The notes below the pieces were generated by a model. It was given only the letters and a program-made list of their open reading frames with translations, made no database searches and was not told the DNA's origin. The position numbers and the translations under genes were made by a program. From contig NZ_LT906479.1 of the NCBI RefSeq assembly GCF_900187015.1, forward strand, positions 1,240,001-1,304,000: 64,000 nucleotides of DNA. The letters run 5' to 3'. Within the stretch, counting starts at the first letter, position 1. Each line of letters starts with the position of its first letter. The DNA is from Serratia ficaria. GTDB taxonomy: Bacteria; Pseudomonadota; Gammaproteobacteria; Enterobacterales; Enterobacteriaceae. Below are positions 1-9,738 of the stretch, in pieces.

Positions 1-1
1 C

Positions 2-880
2 ATCGCGCAGAAGGCCGGGATCTCGCGCGCGGCGATCCTGCTGGCGATGATCGGCGGCGGCAAAGCCGGCAACGTGATGTCGCCGAACCCCAATACCATC
101 GCGGCGGCCGACAACTTTCACGTGCCGCTCACCTCGGTGATGCTCGCCGGTATCGTGCCGGGGCTGTGCGGGCTGGCGGTGGCTTATCTGCTGGCCCGGC
201 GCCTGAGCGACAAGGGCGACCGGGTGATGGAGGAAGAGCTGACGCAGCACGCCGAAGGCGCGCGGCCGCGGTTTGCCGCGGCGATCGGCGCACCGCTGGT
301 GGCGATTTTGCTGCTGTCACTGCGGCCGATTGCCGGCATCGCGGTCGATCCGCTGATCGCGCTGCCGGTCGGCGGCCTGGCGGGGGCGCTGCTGATGGGG
401 CGCATCCGTCAGTGCAACCAGTTTATGGTCTCCGGCCTCAGCCGCATGGCGCCGGTGGCGATCATGCTGCTCGGCACCGGCACGCTGGCGGGCATCATCG
501 CCAATTCGGCGCTGAAGGACGCGCTGATCACCGGCCTGACGCACACCGGCCTGCCGGCCTGGCTGCTGGCGCCGCTGTCCGGCGCGCTGATGTCGATGGC
601 CACCGCCTCGACCACCGCCGGCACCGCGGTGGCCTCCGGCGTATTCAGCGGCACGCTGCTGGAGCTGGGCGTCAGCGGGCTGGCCGGCGCGGCGATGATC
701 CACGCCGGCGCCACCGTGCTGGACCACCTGCCGCACGGCAGCTTCTTCCATGCGACCGGCGGCAGCGTCAATATGGCGGTGCACGCGCGGTTGAAACTGT
801 TGCCGTACGAAACGCTGGTGGGTTTTACCATCGCGGCGGTCTCGGCGCTGATGTTTGGCGTATTTAATCTGGCGGGATAA
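2..880 (+). CDS. GntP-family organic acid:H+ symporter, 5' truncated
   Basis: This is the C-terminal part of a membrane permease of the gluconate:H+ symporter (GntP) family; its start lies before the window. The frame is open from base 2 through the ATG at base 47, so that ATG is internal. The visible part has about seven hydrophobic segments and the family-like stretch GGGKAGNVMSPNPN, followed by long Gly/Ala-rich helices. It ends 9 bases before a glycerate kinase start with no terminator between, so the two are probably one operon and the substrate is probably glycerate or a related sugar acid. The substrate is inferred from the neighbour, not read from the protein. Confidence 0.85.
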   Translation: MAQKAGISRAAILLAMIGGGKAGNVMSPNPNTIAAADNFHVPLTSVMLAGIVPGLCGLAVAYLLARRLSDKGDRVMEEELTQHAEGARPRFAAAIGAPLVAILLLSLRPIAGIAVDPLIALPVGGLAGALLMGRIRQCNQFMVSGLSRMAPVAIMLLGTGTLAGIIANSALKDALITGLTHTGLPAWLLAPLSGALMSMATASTTAGTAVASGVFSGTLLELGVSGLAGAAMIHAGATVLDHLPHGSFFHATGGSVNMAVHARLKLLPYETLVGFTIAAVSALMFGVFNLAG

Positions 881-889
881 GGAATAGTA

Positions 890-2038
890 ATGAAAACGCT
901 GAAGAAAGTGGTCATAGCACCGGATTCTTTCAAGGAGAGCCTGAGCGCGCTGGAGGTGGCCGATGCGATTGAGCGCGGCTTCAGCCAAATCTTCCCGCAG
1001 GTGCAGTATGTCAAGCTGCCGATGGCGGACGGCGGCGAGGGCACGGTGGAATCGATGGTGGCGGCCACCGGCGGCGAAATTATCGAACTCGAAGTGACCG
1101 GGCCGCTGGGGCGGCCGGTGCGGGCGTTTTACGGCCTGCTGGGCGACGGCGAAACCGCGGTGATTGAAATGGCCGCCGCTTCCGGCCTGCATTTGGCGCC
1201 GAGCGGCCAGCGTGACCCGCGCATCACCACCAGCTACGGCACCGGTGAACTGATGCTGGCGGCGCTGGCGCACGGGGTGAAGGCGATCGTTCTCGGCATC
1301 GGCGGCAGCGCCACCAACGACGGTGGCGCCGGCATGATGCAGGCGCTCGGCGCCCGGCTGCTGGATGCGCAGCGTCAGCCGCTGCCGCCGGGCGGCGCGG
1401 CGCTGGCGCAATTGGCGCATATCGATCTGGCCGGGCTGGACCCGCGCCTGCGGCAGCTGAGCATCACCGCCGCCTGCGACGTCGACAATCCGCTGTGCGG
1501 CGAGCAGGGCGCTTCGGCGGTATTCGGGCCGCAGAAGGGCGCCACGCCGCAGATGGTGGCGCAGCTCGATGCGGCGCTGCGCCACTACGGCGAACTGATG
1601 GAGCAGGTTATCGGCCGCGAGATCGTCCGCCAACCGGGCGCCGGGGCGGCCGGGGGAATGGGCGCGGCGTTGCTCGGCATGCTCGACGCCCGGCTGCGGC
1701 CTGGCATCGAGATCGTGATTGAAACCCTGCGGCTGGAAGAGGCGGTGCGCGGCGCCGACCTGGTGATCACCGGCGAAGGTCGGCTGGACAGCCAGTCGAT
1801 CCACGGCAAAACGCCGATCGGCGTGGCGCGGGTGGCCAAGCGCCACGGCCTGCCGGTGATCGGCATCGCCGGCAGCCTGGCGCCGGATTATCAGGTGGTG
1901 CACCTGCACGGCATCGACGCGGCATTTTCGGTGCTCGATCGCATCGTCACGCTGGAGGAAGCGCTGGCGGGCGCGGCGCGCAATCTGGAGGTCACGGCGC
2001 GCAACGTAGCGGCGGTATGGCGGCTGGCGCAGGGCTGA
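890..2038 (+). CDS. Glycerate kinase (GlxK/GarK family)
   Basis: This cytosolic enzyme of the glycerate kinase type-1 family phosphorylates D-glycerate, feeding glyoxylate or sugar-acid breakdown into glycolysis. The 382-aa length is normal for the family. Typical stretches are VIAPDSFKESLSA near the N-terminus, PMADGGEGTVE around residue 45, GIGGSATNDGGAGM around 142 and ITGEGRLDSQS around 298. The start follows GGAATAGTA, a usable ribosome site. It lies just downstream of the GntP-type permease and reads as the enzyme partner of that transporter. GlxK and GarK cannot be told apart from sequence alone, so no symbol is given. Confidence 0.93.
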   Translation: MKTLKKVVIAPDSFKESLSALEVADAIERGFSQIFPQVQYVKLPMADGGEGTVESMVAATGGEIIELEVTGPLGRPVRAFYGLLGDGETAVIEMAAASGLHLAPSGQRDPRITTSYGTGELMLAALAHGVKAIVLGIGGSATNDGGAGMMQALGARLLDAQRQPLPPGGAALAQLAHIDLAGLDPRLRQLSITAACDVDNPLCGEQGASAVFGPQKGATPQMVAQLDAALRHYGELMEQVIGREIVRQPGAGAAGGMGAALLGMLDARLRPGIEIVIETLRLEEAVRGADLVITGEGRLDSQSIHGKTPIGVARVAKRHGLPVIGIAGSLAPDYQVVHLHGIDAAFSVLDRIVTLEEALAGAARNLEVTARNVAAVWRLAQG

Positions 2039-2046
2039 GGCCGAAT

Positions 2047-2067
2047 GGCGCCGTCATGGGCGGCGCC
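2047..2067 (+). terminator. Possible terminator hairpin after glycerate kinase
   Basis: GGCGCC at 2047-2052 pairs with GGCGCC at 2062-2067 across a 9-base loop, 9 bases after the stop codon. There is no clear U-run, so this is a weak intrinsic terminator at best. Confidence 0.3.
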
Positions 2068-2184
2068 TGTTGCTGATATCGGTTCCGACGAAGAGCTTTT
2101 CCGTTACAATAGACCGCATTAGTGGCTGTCGGCATCCTGACCCAGAACGGGATACCGGCCGGAAAGGAAACGAGAGGAACTGAG

Positions 2185-3147
2185 ATGAAGCAAGAGAAAC
2201 ACGGCGTATTGCTGGTGAACCTGGGCACGCCAGATGCTCCGACCTCATCCGCGGTAAGACGCTATCTGAAAGAATTCCTCAGTGACGACCGCGTAGTCGA
2301 TACCTCACCGCTGCTGTGGTGGCCCATCCTCAACGGCGCGATCCTGCCGATCCGTTCGCCGCGCGTCGCCAAACTCTATCAGTCGGTGTGGATGGAGGAA
2401 GGCTCGCCGCTGCTGGTATACAGCCGTCGTCAGCAGCGGGCGCTGGCGGCGCGCATGCCGAACACCCCGGTGGAGCTGGGCATGAGCTACGGTTCGCCAA
2501 GCCTGGCGGAGGCCATCGACAAGCTGTTGGCGCAGGGCGTGACCAACCTGGTGGTGCTGCCGCTGTACCCGCAATACTCGTGCTCGACCAGCGCCGCGGT
2601 ATGGGATGGCGTGGCGCGCGTCCTCAAGGGGTATCGCCGCTTGCCGTCGACCGCGTTTATCCGCGACTACGCCGAACACCCGGCCTATATCGCCGCGCTG
2701 CAGCAGAGCGTCGAGCGTTCGTTTGCCGAGCACGGCCAGCCGGACCGGCTGGTGCTGTCGTTCCACGGCATTCCCAAGCGTTATGTGCGGCTGGGCGACG
2801 ATTATTCGCAGCGCTGCGAAGATACGCTGCGGGCGCTGAGCGCCGCGCTGCCGCTGTCGCCGGACCGGGTAATGATGACCTATCAGTCGCGCTTCGGCCG
2901 CGAACCCTGGCTGACGCCTTATACCGACGAAACGCTGAAAAGCCTGCCGGCGCAGGGCGTGAAGCATATTCAGCTCATTTGCCCCGGTTTTTCGGCGGAT
3001 TGCCTGGAAACGCTGGAGGAGATCAAGGAGCAGAACCGCGAGATCTTCCTCGAGGCCGGCGGCGAGAAGTTTGAGTACATTTCCGCGCTGAACGACGAGC
3101 CGGCGCATATTGATATGATGCAGCAGCTGGTGGCGCAGCGTTTTTAA
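2185..3147 (+). CDS. hemH: Ferrochelatase
   Basis: HemH inserts Fe2+ into protoporphyrin IX, the last step of heme synthesis, at the cytoplasmic membrane face. Starting at the ATG at 2185 gives 320 aa, the E. coli length, after a GAGAGGAAC ribosome site; the open frame extends further upstream but lacks family similarity there. Signature stretches are [14 protein letters not shown] at the N-terminus, the active-site [10 protein letters not shown] with His194, and [15 protein letters not shown] with the conserved Glu. In E. coli hemH follows adk; here the glycerate operon sits directly upstream instead. The aes gene that follows hemH in E. coli is absent. Confidence 0.97.
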   Translation: MKQEKHGVLLVNLGTPDAPTSSAVRRYLKEFLSDDRVVDTSPLLWWPILNGAILPIRSPRVAKLYQSVWMEEGSPLLVYSRRQQRALAARMPNTPVELGMSYGSPSLAEAIDKLLAQGVTNLVVLPLYPQYSCSTSAAVWDGVARVLKGYRRLPSTAFIRDYAEHPAYIAALQQSVERSFAEHGQPDRLVLSFHGIPKRYVRLGDDYSQRCEDTLRALSAALPLSPDRVMMTYQSRFGREPWLTPYTDETLKSLPAQGVKHIQLICPGFSADCLETLEEIKEQNREIFLEAGGEKFEYISALNDEPAHIDMMQQLVAQRF

Positions 3148-3182
3148 TCACTAATAATCTACATAATTGCATTCATCATCAT

Positions 3183-3213
3183 CAGGCAGGAATGTGTTAA
3201 CATTCTCTGCCTG
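3183..3213 (+). promoter_or_regulatory. Strong hairpin between hemH and gsk
   Basis: CAGGCAG-GAATGT and ACATTC-T-CTGCCTG form a long stem around a GTTA loop, ending about 25 bases before the gsk start. It could terminate hemH transcripts or act as a leader structure for gsk. It lacks a U-run, so the role is unresolved. Confidence 0.45.
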
Positions 3214-3237
3214 TTAACTGCCACAACCGCCAATCAC

Positions 3238-4542
3238 ATGAAATTTCCTGGTAAACGCAAGTCCAAACACTATTTTCCGGTGAACGCCCGCGATCCGCTT
3301 TTGCAGCAGACGCAGCCCGAAAGCGAGGTCAGCACCTCTTATGTCGTCGGCATCGACCAGACGCTGGTGGATATCGAGGCCAGGGTGGACGACGCCTTTG
3401 TCGAGCGCTACGGCCTGAGCCTGGGGCATTCGCTGGTGATTGAGGACGCCGTCGCCGAGGCGCTGTACCAGGAACTGAGTGAAAACAACCTGATCGCCCA
3501 TCAGTTTGCCGGCGGCACCATCGGCAATACCCTGCACAACTATTCGGTGCTGGCGGACGACCGCTCGGTGCTGCTCGGCGTGATGTGCAGCAACGTCAAA
3601 ATCGGCAGTTACGCCTACCGCTATCTGTGCAACACCTCGAGCCGCACCGACCTCAACTATCTGCAGGCGGTGGATGGCGCGATCGGCCGCTGCTTTACGC
3701 TGATTAACGAAAGCGGCGAGCGCACCTTCGCCATCAGCCCCGGGCAGATGAACCAGCTGCGGCCGGAAAGCGTGCCGGAAGAGGTGATTGCCGGCGCATC
3801 GGCGCTGGTGCTGACCTCTTATCTGGTGCGCTGCAAGGAAGGGGAGCCGATGCCGGCCGCCACCATGCAGGCGATCGAATACGCCAAAAAGCACGACGTG
3901 CCGGTGGTGCTGACGCTGGGCACCAAATACGTGATTGCCGACAACCCGCAGTGGTGGCGCGACTTCCTGAAACAGCACGTGTCGATTCTGGCGATGAACG
4001 AAGATGAGGCGCTGGAGCTGACCGGGCTGAGCGATCCGCTCACCGCCTCGGATATGGCGCTGGAGTGGGTGGATCTGGTGCTGTGCACCGCCGGGCCGAG
4101 CGGCCTGTATATGGCGGGCTACACCGAAGAGGCCAACAAGCGCGAAACCCAGCATCCGCTGTTGCCGGGGCATATCGCCGAATTCAACCGCTACGAGTTC
4201 AGCCGCGCCATGCGCCGCGAAAGCTGCGAAAATCCGTTCCGCGTTTATTCGCACATCGCCCCTTATATGGGCGGGCCGGAAAAAATCATGAACACCAACG
4301 GCGCAGGCGACGGCGCGCTGTCGGCGCTGCTGCACGATATCGCCGCCAACGGCTTCCACCGCAACAACGTGCCGAATTCCAGCAAGCACGTGCGCAGCTA
4401 CCTGACCTATTCCTCGCTGGCGCAGGTGTGCAAATACGCCAACCGCGTCAGCTATCAGGTGTTGAACCAGCATTCGCCGCGGTTGACGCGCGGCCTGCCC
4501 GAGCGGGAAGACAGCCTGGAAGAGTCTTACTGGGAACGTTAA
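3238..4542 (+). CDS. gsk: Inosine-guanosine kinase
   Basis: Gsk is a PfkB/ribokinase-family enzyme that phosphorylates inosine and guanosine with ATP in purine salvage. The 434-aa length matches the enterobacterial protein. The C-terminal NTNGAGDGALSALLHDIAANG segment (around residues 350-368) is the PfkB signature, with the GAGD anion hole and catalytic Asp. An N-terminal FAGGTIGNTLHNYSVLADD substrate-binding segment is also present. The position after hemH is conserved in enterobacteria. A bidirectional terminator follows and the next gene converges. Confidence 0.96.
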   Translation: MKFPGKRKSKHYFPVNARDPLLQQTQPESEVSTSYVVGIDQTLVDIEARVDDAFVERYGLSLGHSLVIEDAVAEALYQELSENNLIAHQFAGGTIGNTLHNYSVLADDRSVLLGVMCSNVKIGSYAYRYLCNTSSRTDLNYLQAVDGAIGRCFTLINESGERTFAISPGQMNQLRPESVPEEVIAGASALVLTSYLVRCKEGEPMPAATMQAIEYAKKHDVPVVLTLGTKYVIADNPQWWRDFLKQHVSILAMNEDEALELTGLSDPLTASDMALEWVDLVLCTAGPSGLYMAGYTEEANKRETQHPLLPGHIAEFNRYEFSRAMRRESCENPFRVYSHIAPYMGGPEKIMNTNGAGDGALSALLHDIAANGFHRNNVPNSSKHVRSYLTYSSLAQVCKYANRVSYQVLNQHSPRLTRGLPEREDSLEESYWER

Positions 4543-4550
4543 AAGCAAAA

Positions 4551-4573
4551 GGTCCGGCAAGCCGGACCTTTTT
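4551..4573. terminator. Bidirectional terminator between gsk and ybaL
   Basis: GGTCCGGC (4551-4558) and GCCGGACC (4561-4568) form a perfect 8-bp stem, with AAAA before it and TTTTT after it. It can therefore stop both convergent transcripts. Confidence 0.9.
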
Positions 4574-4590
4574 GATTATTGATTGCCGCT

Positions 4591-6282
4591 TCAGATCGGG
4601 CAGCCGCCCAATTTCTCTTCTTCGCTCAGCGTATCCAGCTTGAGGATATTCAGCATGCTGTTGGCTATCTCCCGTTCGCCCATCACCACCTGATTGGCGC
4701 CGCGATCGGAGATGTAAGACACCTCGTCGTCGTAGTGGGCGCGGGCGATGATTTCGATATTCGGCCGCTTGGTGCGCGCCGAGGCGACGATCTCGCCGGC
4801 TTCGTAGCCGTTCGGGATGGTCAGCAGCAGCCAGCGCGCGCAGTCCAGCCGCGCCAGGTCCATCACCTCGGGATTGGCGGCGTTGCCCAGCACCGTCTTG
4901 ATGCCCTGTTCGCGCAGCGCCTCGACCCGCGGGCGGGAGTTCTCGATCACCACCAATGGAATGCCGGCCTCGGCCAGCTTGCTGCCCAGCAGGCTGCCCA
5001 CGCGGCCATAGCCGACCACCAGCGCATGATTGCACATGTCGACCGGGATCTGCTTTTCTTCCTCCACCGCCTCTTCCAGGATTTGGTCTTCCATGGTTTC
5101 GGTCTTGGCCAGGTAACGCTCCAGCAGGGTGAACAGCAGCGGATTGAGCATGATCGACAGGATGGCGCCGGCCAGCACCAGATTGCGGCCGTGTTCCGAC
5201 ATCATGCCCAGCGAAATGCCCAACCCGGCGAGGATAAAGGCGAACTCGCCAATCTGCGCCAGGCTGGCGGAGATGGTCAGCGCGGTGCGTTTGGAGTGGC
5301 CGAACATCTTCACCAGCAGGAACGCGGCGGCGGATTTGCCGAACACGATGATCGCCAGCGTCGCCAGCACCGCCAGCGGCTCGTTGATCAGGATCATCGG
5401 GTCGAACAGCATGCCGACCGAGACGAAGAACAGCACCGCGAACGCGTCGCGCAGCGGCAGCGTGTCGTGGGCGGCGCGGTGGCTCAGCTCGGATTCGTTC
5501 AGCACCATGCCGGCGAAGAAGGCGCCCAGCGCAAAGGAGACGTCAAACAGCTTCACCGCGCCATAGGCGATGCCGAGCGCCAGCGCCAGCACCGCCAGGG
5601 TAAACAGCTCACGCGAGCCGGTGCTGGCGGTTTTCGACAGGATCCACGGCACCAGGCGGCGGCCGACCACGATCATCAGCGCGATAAAGGCGATAACCTT
5701 GCCGATGGTGATCGCCAGCTCGATCAGCAGTTGGCCGCTGCTGGCGTTGTCGTTGCCCATCATGTTGCCGAAGGCCGGCAGCAACACCAGCGTCAGCACC
5801 ATCGCCAAGTCTTCGACGATCAGCCAGCCGATGGCGATCTGCCCGCGCTGGCTGTCGATCAGCTGGCGTTCCTCCAGCGCGCGCAGCAGCACCACGGTGC
5901 TGGCGGTGGACAGACAGAGGCCGAACACCAGCCCGGAGACCAAATCCCAGCCCAACAGCTTCGACAGGCCCATGCCGAGCAGGGTGGCGACGGCAATCTG
6001 CGCCACGGCGCCGGGGATAGCGATAGATTTTACTGCGAGGAGGTCTTTCAGAGAGAAATGCAGGCCAACACCGAACATCAACAGGATCACACCGATTTCC
6101 GCCAGTTCCGGCGCCAGTGAGGTGTCGGCGACGAAACCGGGGGTAAACGGGCCGGCGAGCACCCCTGCGGCCAGGTACCCCACCAGGGGGGAAATGCGCA
6201 GGCGGTTCGCCAGCATGCCGAGGAGGAAGGCCAATACTAACCCTCCGACAATGGTGGTGATTAGCGGTGTTGAATTATGCAT
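4591..6282 (-). CDS. ybaL: Kef-type cation/proton antiporter YbaL
   Basis: A CPA2-family membrane antiporter with a cytoplasmic RCK/TrkA-N regulatory domain, 563 aa. About 12 hydrophobic segments fill residues 1-390, including the family-like FLLGMLANRLRISPLVGYL start. The nucleotide-binding motif ALVVGYGRVGSLLG lies near residue 418, and a short acidic linker joins the two parts. The start at 6282 has AAGGAG just upstream. The order gsk-ybaL-fsr-ushA matches E. coli. Potassium or sodium export coupled to protons, gated by nucleotide or thiol ligands, is the family role; the substrate of YbaL itself is not certain. Confidence 0.93.
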   Translation of the reverse strand: MHNSTPLITTIVGGLVLAFLLGMLANRLRISPLVGYLAAGVLAGPFTPGFVADTSLAPELAEIGVILLMFGVGLHFSLKDLLAVKSIAIPGAVAQIAVATLLGMGLSKLLGWDLVSGLVFGLCLSTASTVVLLRALEERQLIDSQRGQIAIGWLIVEDLAMVLTLVLLPAFGNMMGNDNASSGQLLIELAITIGKVIAFIALMIVVGRRLVPWILSKTASTGSRELFTLAVLALALGIAYGAVKLFDVSFALGAFFAGMVLNESELSHRAAHDTLPLRDAFAVLFFVSVGMLFDPMILINEPLAVLATLAIIVFGKSAAAFLLVKMFGHSKRTALTISASLAQIGEFAFILAGLGISLGMMSEHGRNLVLAGAILSIMLNPLLFTLLERYLAKTETMEDQILEEAVEEEKQIPVDMCNHALVVGYGRVGSLLGSKLAEAGIPLVVIENSRPRVEALREQGIKTVLGNAANPEVMDLARLDCARWLLLTIPNGYEAGEIVASARTKRPNIEIIARAHYDDEVSYISDRGANQVVMGEREIANSMLNILKLDTLSEEEKLGGCPI

Positions 6283-6487
6283 CCAGACTCCTTCTAGCTA
6301 TGCATCGCGGCAAGGGAGAAACGCAACAAAGTTACGAAAAGATACATTTAGTTTATTGCATTTGTTCGCGTCTTGCTTGGCTAAATTGAGCCTTTTTGTG
6401 AAAAGGCAGAGGATTTCACTTGGCGGGGGCCAATAAGGGGATTTACCACTATATAACTAAAATAACATTGATTTATCTGGTAGATAA

Positions 6488-6515
6488 CCCGGGTGAATAA
6501 TGTATTTCTCCCGGG
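6488..6515 (-). terminator. Possible weak terminator after fsr
   Basis: CCCGGG at 6488-6493 and CCCGGG at 6510-6515 are palindromic and can pair across a 16-base loop, just past the fsr stop. There is no U-run. The rest of the 245-base gap up to the ybaL start is AT-rich and should hold the ybaL promoter. Confidence 0.3.
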
Positions 6516-6527
6516 CCGTCTGCGAGA

Positions 6528-7748
6528 TTACTGCGCTTTATGGTCCATATTAGGCAATAGTGCGGTGATGATGCCGATTAACGGCAGGAAAGCACAGATT
6601 TGGTAGACCAGCTCGATGCTGGTCAAATCTGCGACATAACCAAGAACCGCCGCACCTAAACCGCCCATACCGAAAGCAAAACCGAAGAATAAACCGGAAA
6701 CCATGCCGACTTTACCGGGGATCAGCTCCTGTGCGTAGACCAGGATCGCCGAGAAGGCCGAGGCGAGAATTACCCCGATGATCACCGTCAGAATGCCGGT
6801 CCAGTAGAGCGATGCGTAGGGTAAAATGAGCGTGAACGGCGCTGCGCCAAGGATTGAGCCCCAAATTACGTATTTTCTCCCTATCTTGTCGCCGAGAGGC
6901 CCGCCGATGATGGTTCCGGCCGCGACGGCGAACAGGAAGGCGAACAGGTGTATCTGGGCGTTCTGCACCGAAACGCCGAACTTATGTATCAGATAAAAGG
7001 TGTAATAGCTGCTGATGCTGGCCAAGTAGAAGTATTTGGAAAAAATCAGCACCAGCAGGATGCCCAGCGAGTAGGCGACCGTACGTTTTGGCAGCGCTTT
7101 CAACGCGGAAGGGCTTTTGGGCTGACCTTTCGCCGCCCGGTGCTGTTGCTGATACCATTTGCTGACCTGCAGCAGCACCACGATCGCCAGCAGCGCCGCC
7201 AGCGAGAACCAGGCGACGTTGCCTTTGCCGTAAGGGGCGATGATCAACGCCGCCAGCAACGGCCCGAGCGAGCTGCCGAAGTTGCCGCCGACCTGGAACA
7301 ACGACTGCGCCAGGCCGTGTCGGCCGCCGGAGGCCATGCGCGCCACGCGGGAGGACTCCGGATGGAACACCGAGGAACCGGTGCCCACCAGCGCCGCCGC
7401 CAGCAACACCAGCGGGAAGGTGTTGGCGACCGCCAGCAGCAGCAGGCCCGACAGGGTGAAGCCCATGCCGATCGGCAGGGAGTAGGGCTGCGGGTGCCTG
7501 TCGGTGTAGTGACCGATCAGCGGCTGCAACAGGGACGCGGTCAGCTGATAGGTCAGGGTAATCATGCCGATCTGCACGAAACTCAGGTGGAAGTCGGCTT
7601 GCAGGATCGGGTAAATCGCCAGGATCAGCGACTGGATCATGTCGTTGAGCAGGTGAGACACGCTGATGGCGCCAAGGATGGAAAACGCGGTGCCTTTCAC
7701 CGCACTGCCCTTGGCCGGCGGTGCAGCGCTTTGGCTACTGTCGGTCAT
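6528..7748 (-). CDS. fsr: Fosmidomycin-resistance MFS efflux transporter
   Basis: A 12-helix major facilitator of the inner membrane; the E. coli orthologue exports fosmidomycin. I chose the ATG at 7748 (MTDSSQSAAPP), which gives 406 aa as in E. coli; the frame is open to 7808, but the extra residues have no counterpart. Highly conserved stretches include HLLNDMIQSLILAIYPILQ near residue 33, GTGSSVFHPESSRVARM near 120 and GDKIGRKYVIWGSILGAAPF in the second half. It is transcribed divergently from ushA, sharing a 179-base promoter region. Confidence 0.94.
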   Translation of the reverse strand: MTDSSQSAAPPAKGSAVKGTAFSILGAISVSHLLNDMIQSLILAIYPILQADFHLSFVQIGMITLTYQLTASLLQPLIGHYTDRHPQPYSLPIGMGFTLSGLLLLAVANTFPLVLLAAALVGTGSSVFHPESSRVARMASGGRHGLAQSLFQVGGNFGSSLGPLLAALIIAPYGKGNVAWFSLAALLAIVVLLQVSKWYQQQHRAAKGQPKSPSALKALPKRTVAYSLGILLVLIFSKYFYLASISSYYTFYLIHKFGVSVQNAQIHLFAFLFAVAAGTIIGGPLGDKIGRKYVIWGSILGAAPFTLILPYASLYWTGILTVIIGVILASAFSAILVYAQELIPGKVGMVSGLFFGFAFGMGGLGAAVLGYVADLTSIELVYQICAFLPLIGIITALLPNMDHKAQ

Positions 7749-7927
7749 ATTATTATTAGCCTGATAAGTTGTTGAGTACCGAGTTGACATCTTAGGCAGC
7801 TTGTTCAATTTTTACCATATCCGAAATAATCTGACGTACATCGCAAAAATTTGAAATCAGATGTTATTGATTCGCGCTACAATTTCGGCCACATCAAAAA
7901 AGTCACTTAATTACACGGAGATCCGCC

Positions 7928-9580
7928 ATGCGCTTTTCGCTGAAGACCACCGCATGCGCGTTGGCCGTTTCCCTGACTTTCCTGTCGGGAACCGCCAGTG
8001 CCTGGGAAAAGGATAAAACCTACGCCATCACCATCCTGCACACCAACGATCATCACGGCCATTTCTGGCAGAACGATCACGGTGAATATGGCCTGGGCGC
8101 GCAGAAAACGCTGGTGGACGGCATTCGCCAGGAAGTGGCGGCCCAGGGCGGCAGCCTGTTGCTGCTCTCCGGCGGCGACATCAACACCGGCGTGCCGGAG
8201 TCCGATCTGCAGGACGCCGAGCCGGATTTCCGCGGCATGAACCTGGTGGGCTACGACGCGATGGCGATCGGCAACCATGAATTCGACAACCCGCTCAGCG
8301 TACTGCGTCAGCAGGAAAAATGGGCGACCTTCCCGCTGCTGTCGGCCAACATCTATCAGAAAAGCACCGGGCAGCGGTTGTTCAAACCCTATGCGCTGTT
8401 CGACAGGCAGGGCATCAAGATTGCGGTGATCGGCCTGACCACCGACGACACCGCCAAGATCGGCAACCCGGAATTCTTCACCGACATCGAATTCCGCGTG
8501 CCGGCGCAGGAAGCGAAGCAGGTGGTGGAACAGCTGCGTCAGGACGAGAAGCCGGATGTGATCATCGCCGCCACCCACATGGGCCACTACGACGACGGCA
8601 ACCACGGCTCCAACGCGCCGGGCGACGTCGAGATGGCGCGCAGCCTGCCCGCCGGCTACCTGGATATGATCGTCGGCGGCCACTCGCAGGATCCGGTGTG
8701 CATGGCCGGCGAAAATCACAAGCAGGTCGATTACGTGCCGGGCACCCCGTGTTCGCCGGATCGTCAGAACGGCACCTGGATCGTGCAGGCCCACGAATGG
8801 GGCAAATACGTCGGTCGCGCCGACTTCCAGTTCCGCAACGGCGAGCTGAAGCTGGTGCACTATCAGCTGATCCCGGTGAACCTGAAGAAGAAGGTGGAGA
8901 AGGCCGACGGCACCAGCGAACGCGTCTACTATACCCAGCGGATTGCGGAAGATCCGGGGATGATGAAGCTATTGACGCCGTTCCAGGATAAAGGCAAAGC
9001 GCAGCTGGAAGTGAAGATCGGCAGCGTTAACGGCAAGCTGGAGGGCGACCGCAGCAAGGTGCGCTTTGTGCAAACCAATCTGGCGCGGGTGATGCTGGCG
9101 GCGCAGATGGAGCGCGCCGACGCCGACTTCGCGGTGATGAGCGGCGGCGGGGTGCGCGATTCGATCGAAAGCGGCGACATCACCTACAAAAACGTGCTCA
9201 AGGTGCAGCCGTTCGGCAATACCCTGGTGCATGTCGATATGCAAGGCCGCGAGGTTGAGCGGTATCTGGCGGTGGTGGCCAATATGAAGGTGGATTCCGG
9301 CGCCTACGCCCAGTTCGCCAACGTCAGCCTGGTGGCGGACGGCCAGGGCGTGCGCAACGTGAAGATCAACGGCCAGCCGCTGCAGGCGGACAAAACCTAC
9401 CGCATGGCGACGCTGAACTTCAACGCGCTGGGCGGCGACGGCTATCCGAAGCTGGATGGGCTGCCGAGCTACGTCAACACCGGCTTTATCGACGCCGAAG
9501 TGCTGAAGCAATACATTGAGAAACACTCGCCGCTGGACGCGGCGGCCTACGAGCCGAAGGGCGAGATCGTCTATCAGTAA
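7928..9580 (+). CDS. ushA: UDP-sugar hydrolase / 5'-nucleotidase
   Basis: A periplasmic bifunctional enzyme that hydrolyses UDP-glucose and 5'-nucleotides so that the nucleosides can be taken up. The 550-aa precursor starts with a signal peptide (about residues 1-25, cleavage near ASA-W). It contains the calcineurin-like metal-binding motifs LHTNDHHGHF and GNHEFDNP, and a C-terminal 5'-nucleotidase substrate domain with SGGGVRDSIESG and FNALGGDGYP. A CGGAGAT ribosome site precedes the ATG. Salvage role and position next to fsr match E. coli. Confidence 0.97.
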   Translation: MRFSLKTTACALAVSLTFLSGTASAWEKDKTYAITILHTNDHHGHFWQNDHGEYGLGAQKTLVDGIRQEVAAQGGSLLLLSGGDINTGVPESDLQDAEPDFRGMNLVGYDAMAIGNHEFDNPLSVLRQQEKWATFPLLSANIYQKSTGQRLFKPYALFDRQGIKIAVIGLTTDDTAKIGNPEFFTDIEFRVPAQEAKQVVEQLRQDEKPDVIIAATHMGHYDDGNHGSNAPGDVEMARSLPAGYLDMIVGGHSQDPVCMAGENHKQVDYVPGTPCSPDRQNGTWIVQAHEWGKYVGRADFQFRNGELKLVHYQLIPVNLKKKVEKADGTSERVYYTQRIAEDPGMMKLLTPFQDKGKAQLEVKIGSVNGKLEGDRSKVRFVQTNLARVMLAAQMERADADFAVMSGGGVRDSIESGDITYKNVLKVQPFGNTLVHVDMQGREVERYLAVVANMKVDSGAYAQFANVSLVADGQGVRNVKINGQPLQADKTYRMATLNFNALGGDGYPKLDGLPSYVNTGFIDAEVLKQYIEKHSPLDAAAYEPKGEIVYQ

Positions 9581-9738
9581 TGCCCACCAAGGCGGTTTAT
9601 CTTGCCCGACGCGCGATAAACCGCCCGCTGTCGCCACCAAAAAATTGTTCGTCAGGCGGAGTGAAACGCCGCCGCCAACGCCTTCCTGTGATAGCCTGAT
9701 AAATAGCGACGTTTTGATAAAGGAAACAGGAAGATAAC

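Noticed and set aside
317..1909. 530-codon minus-strand open frame across the permease and kinase genes
   Set aside because: It is the GC-rich antisense of two well-supported genes; its product is His/Arg/Gln-rich without domains.
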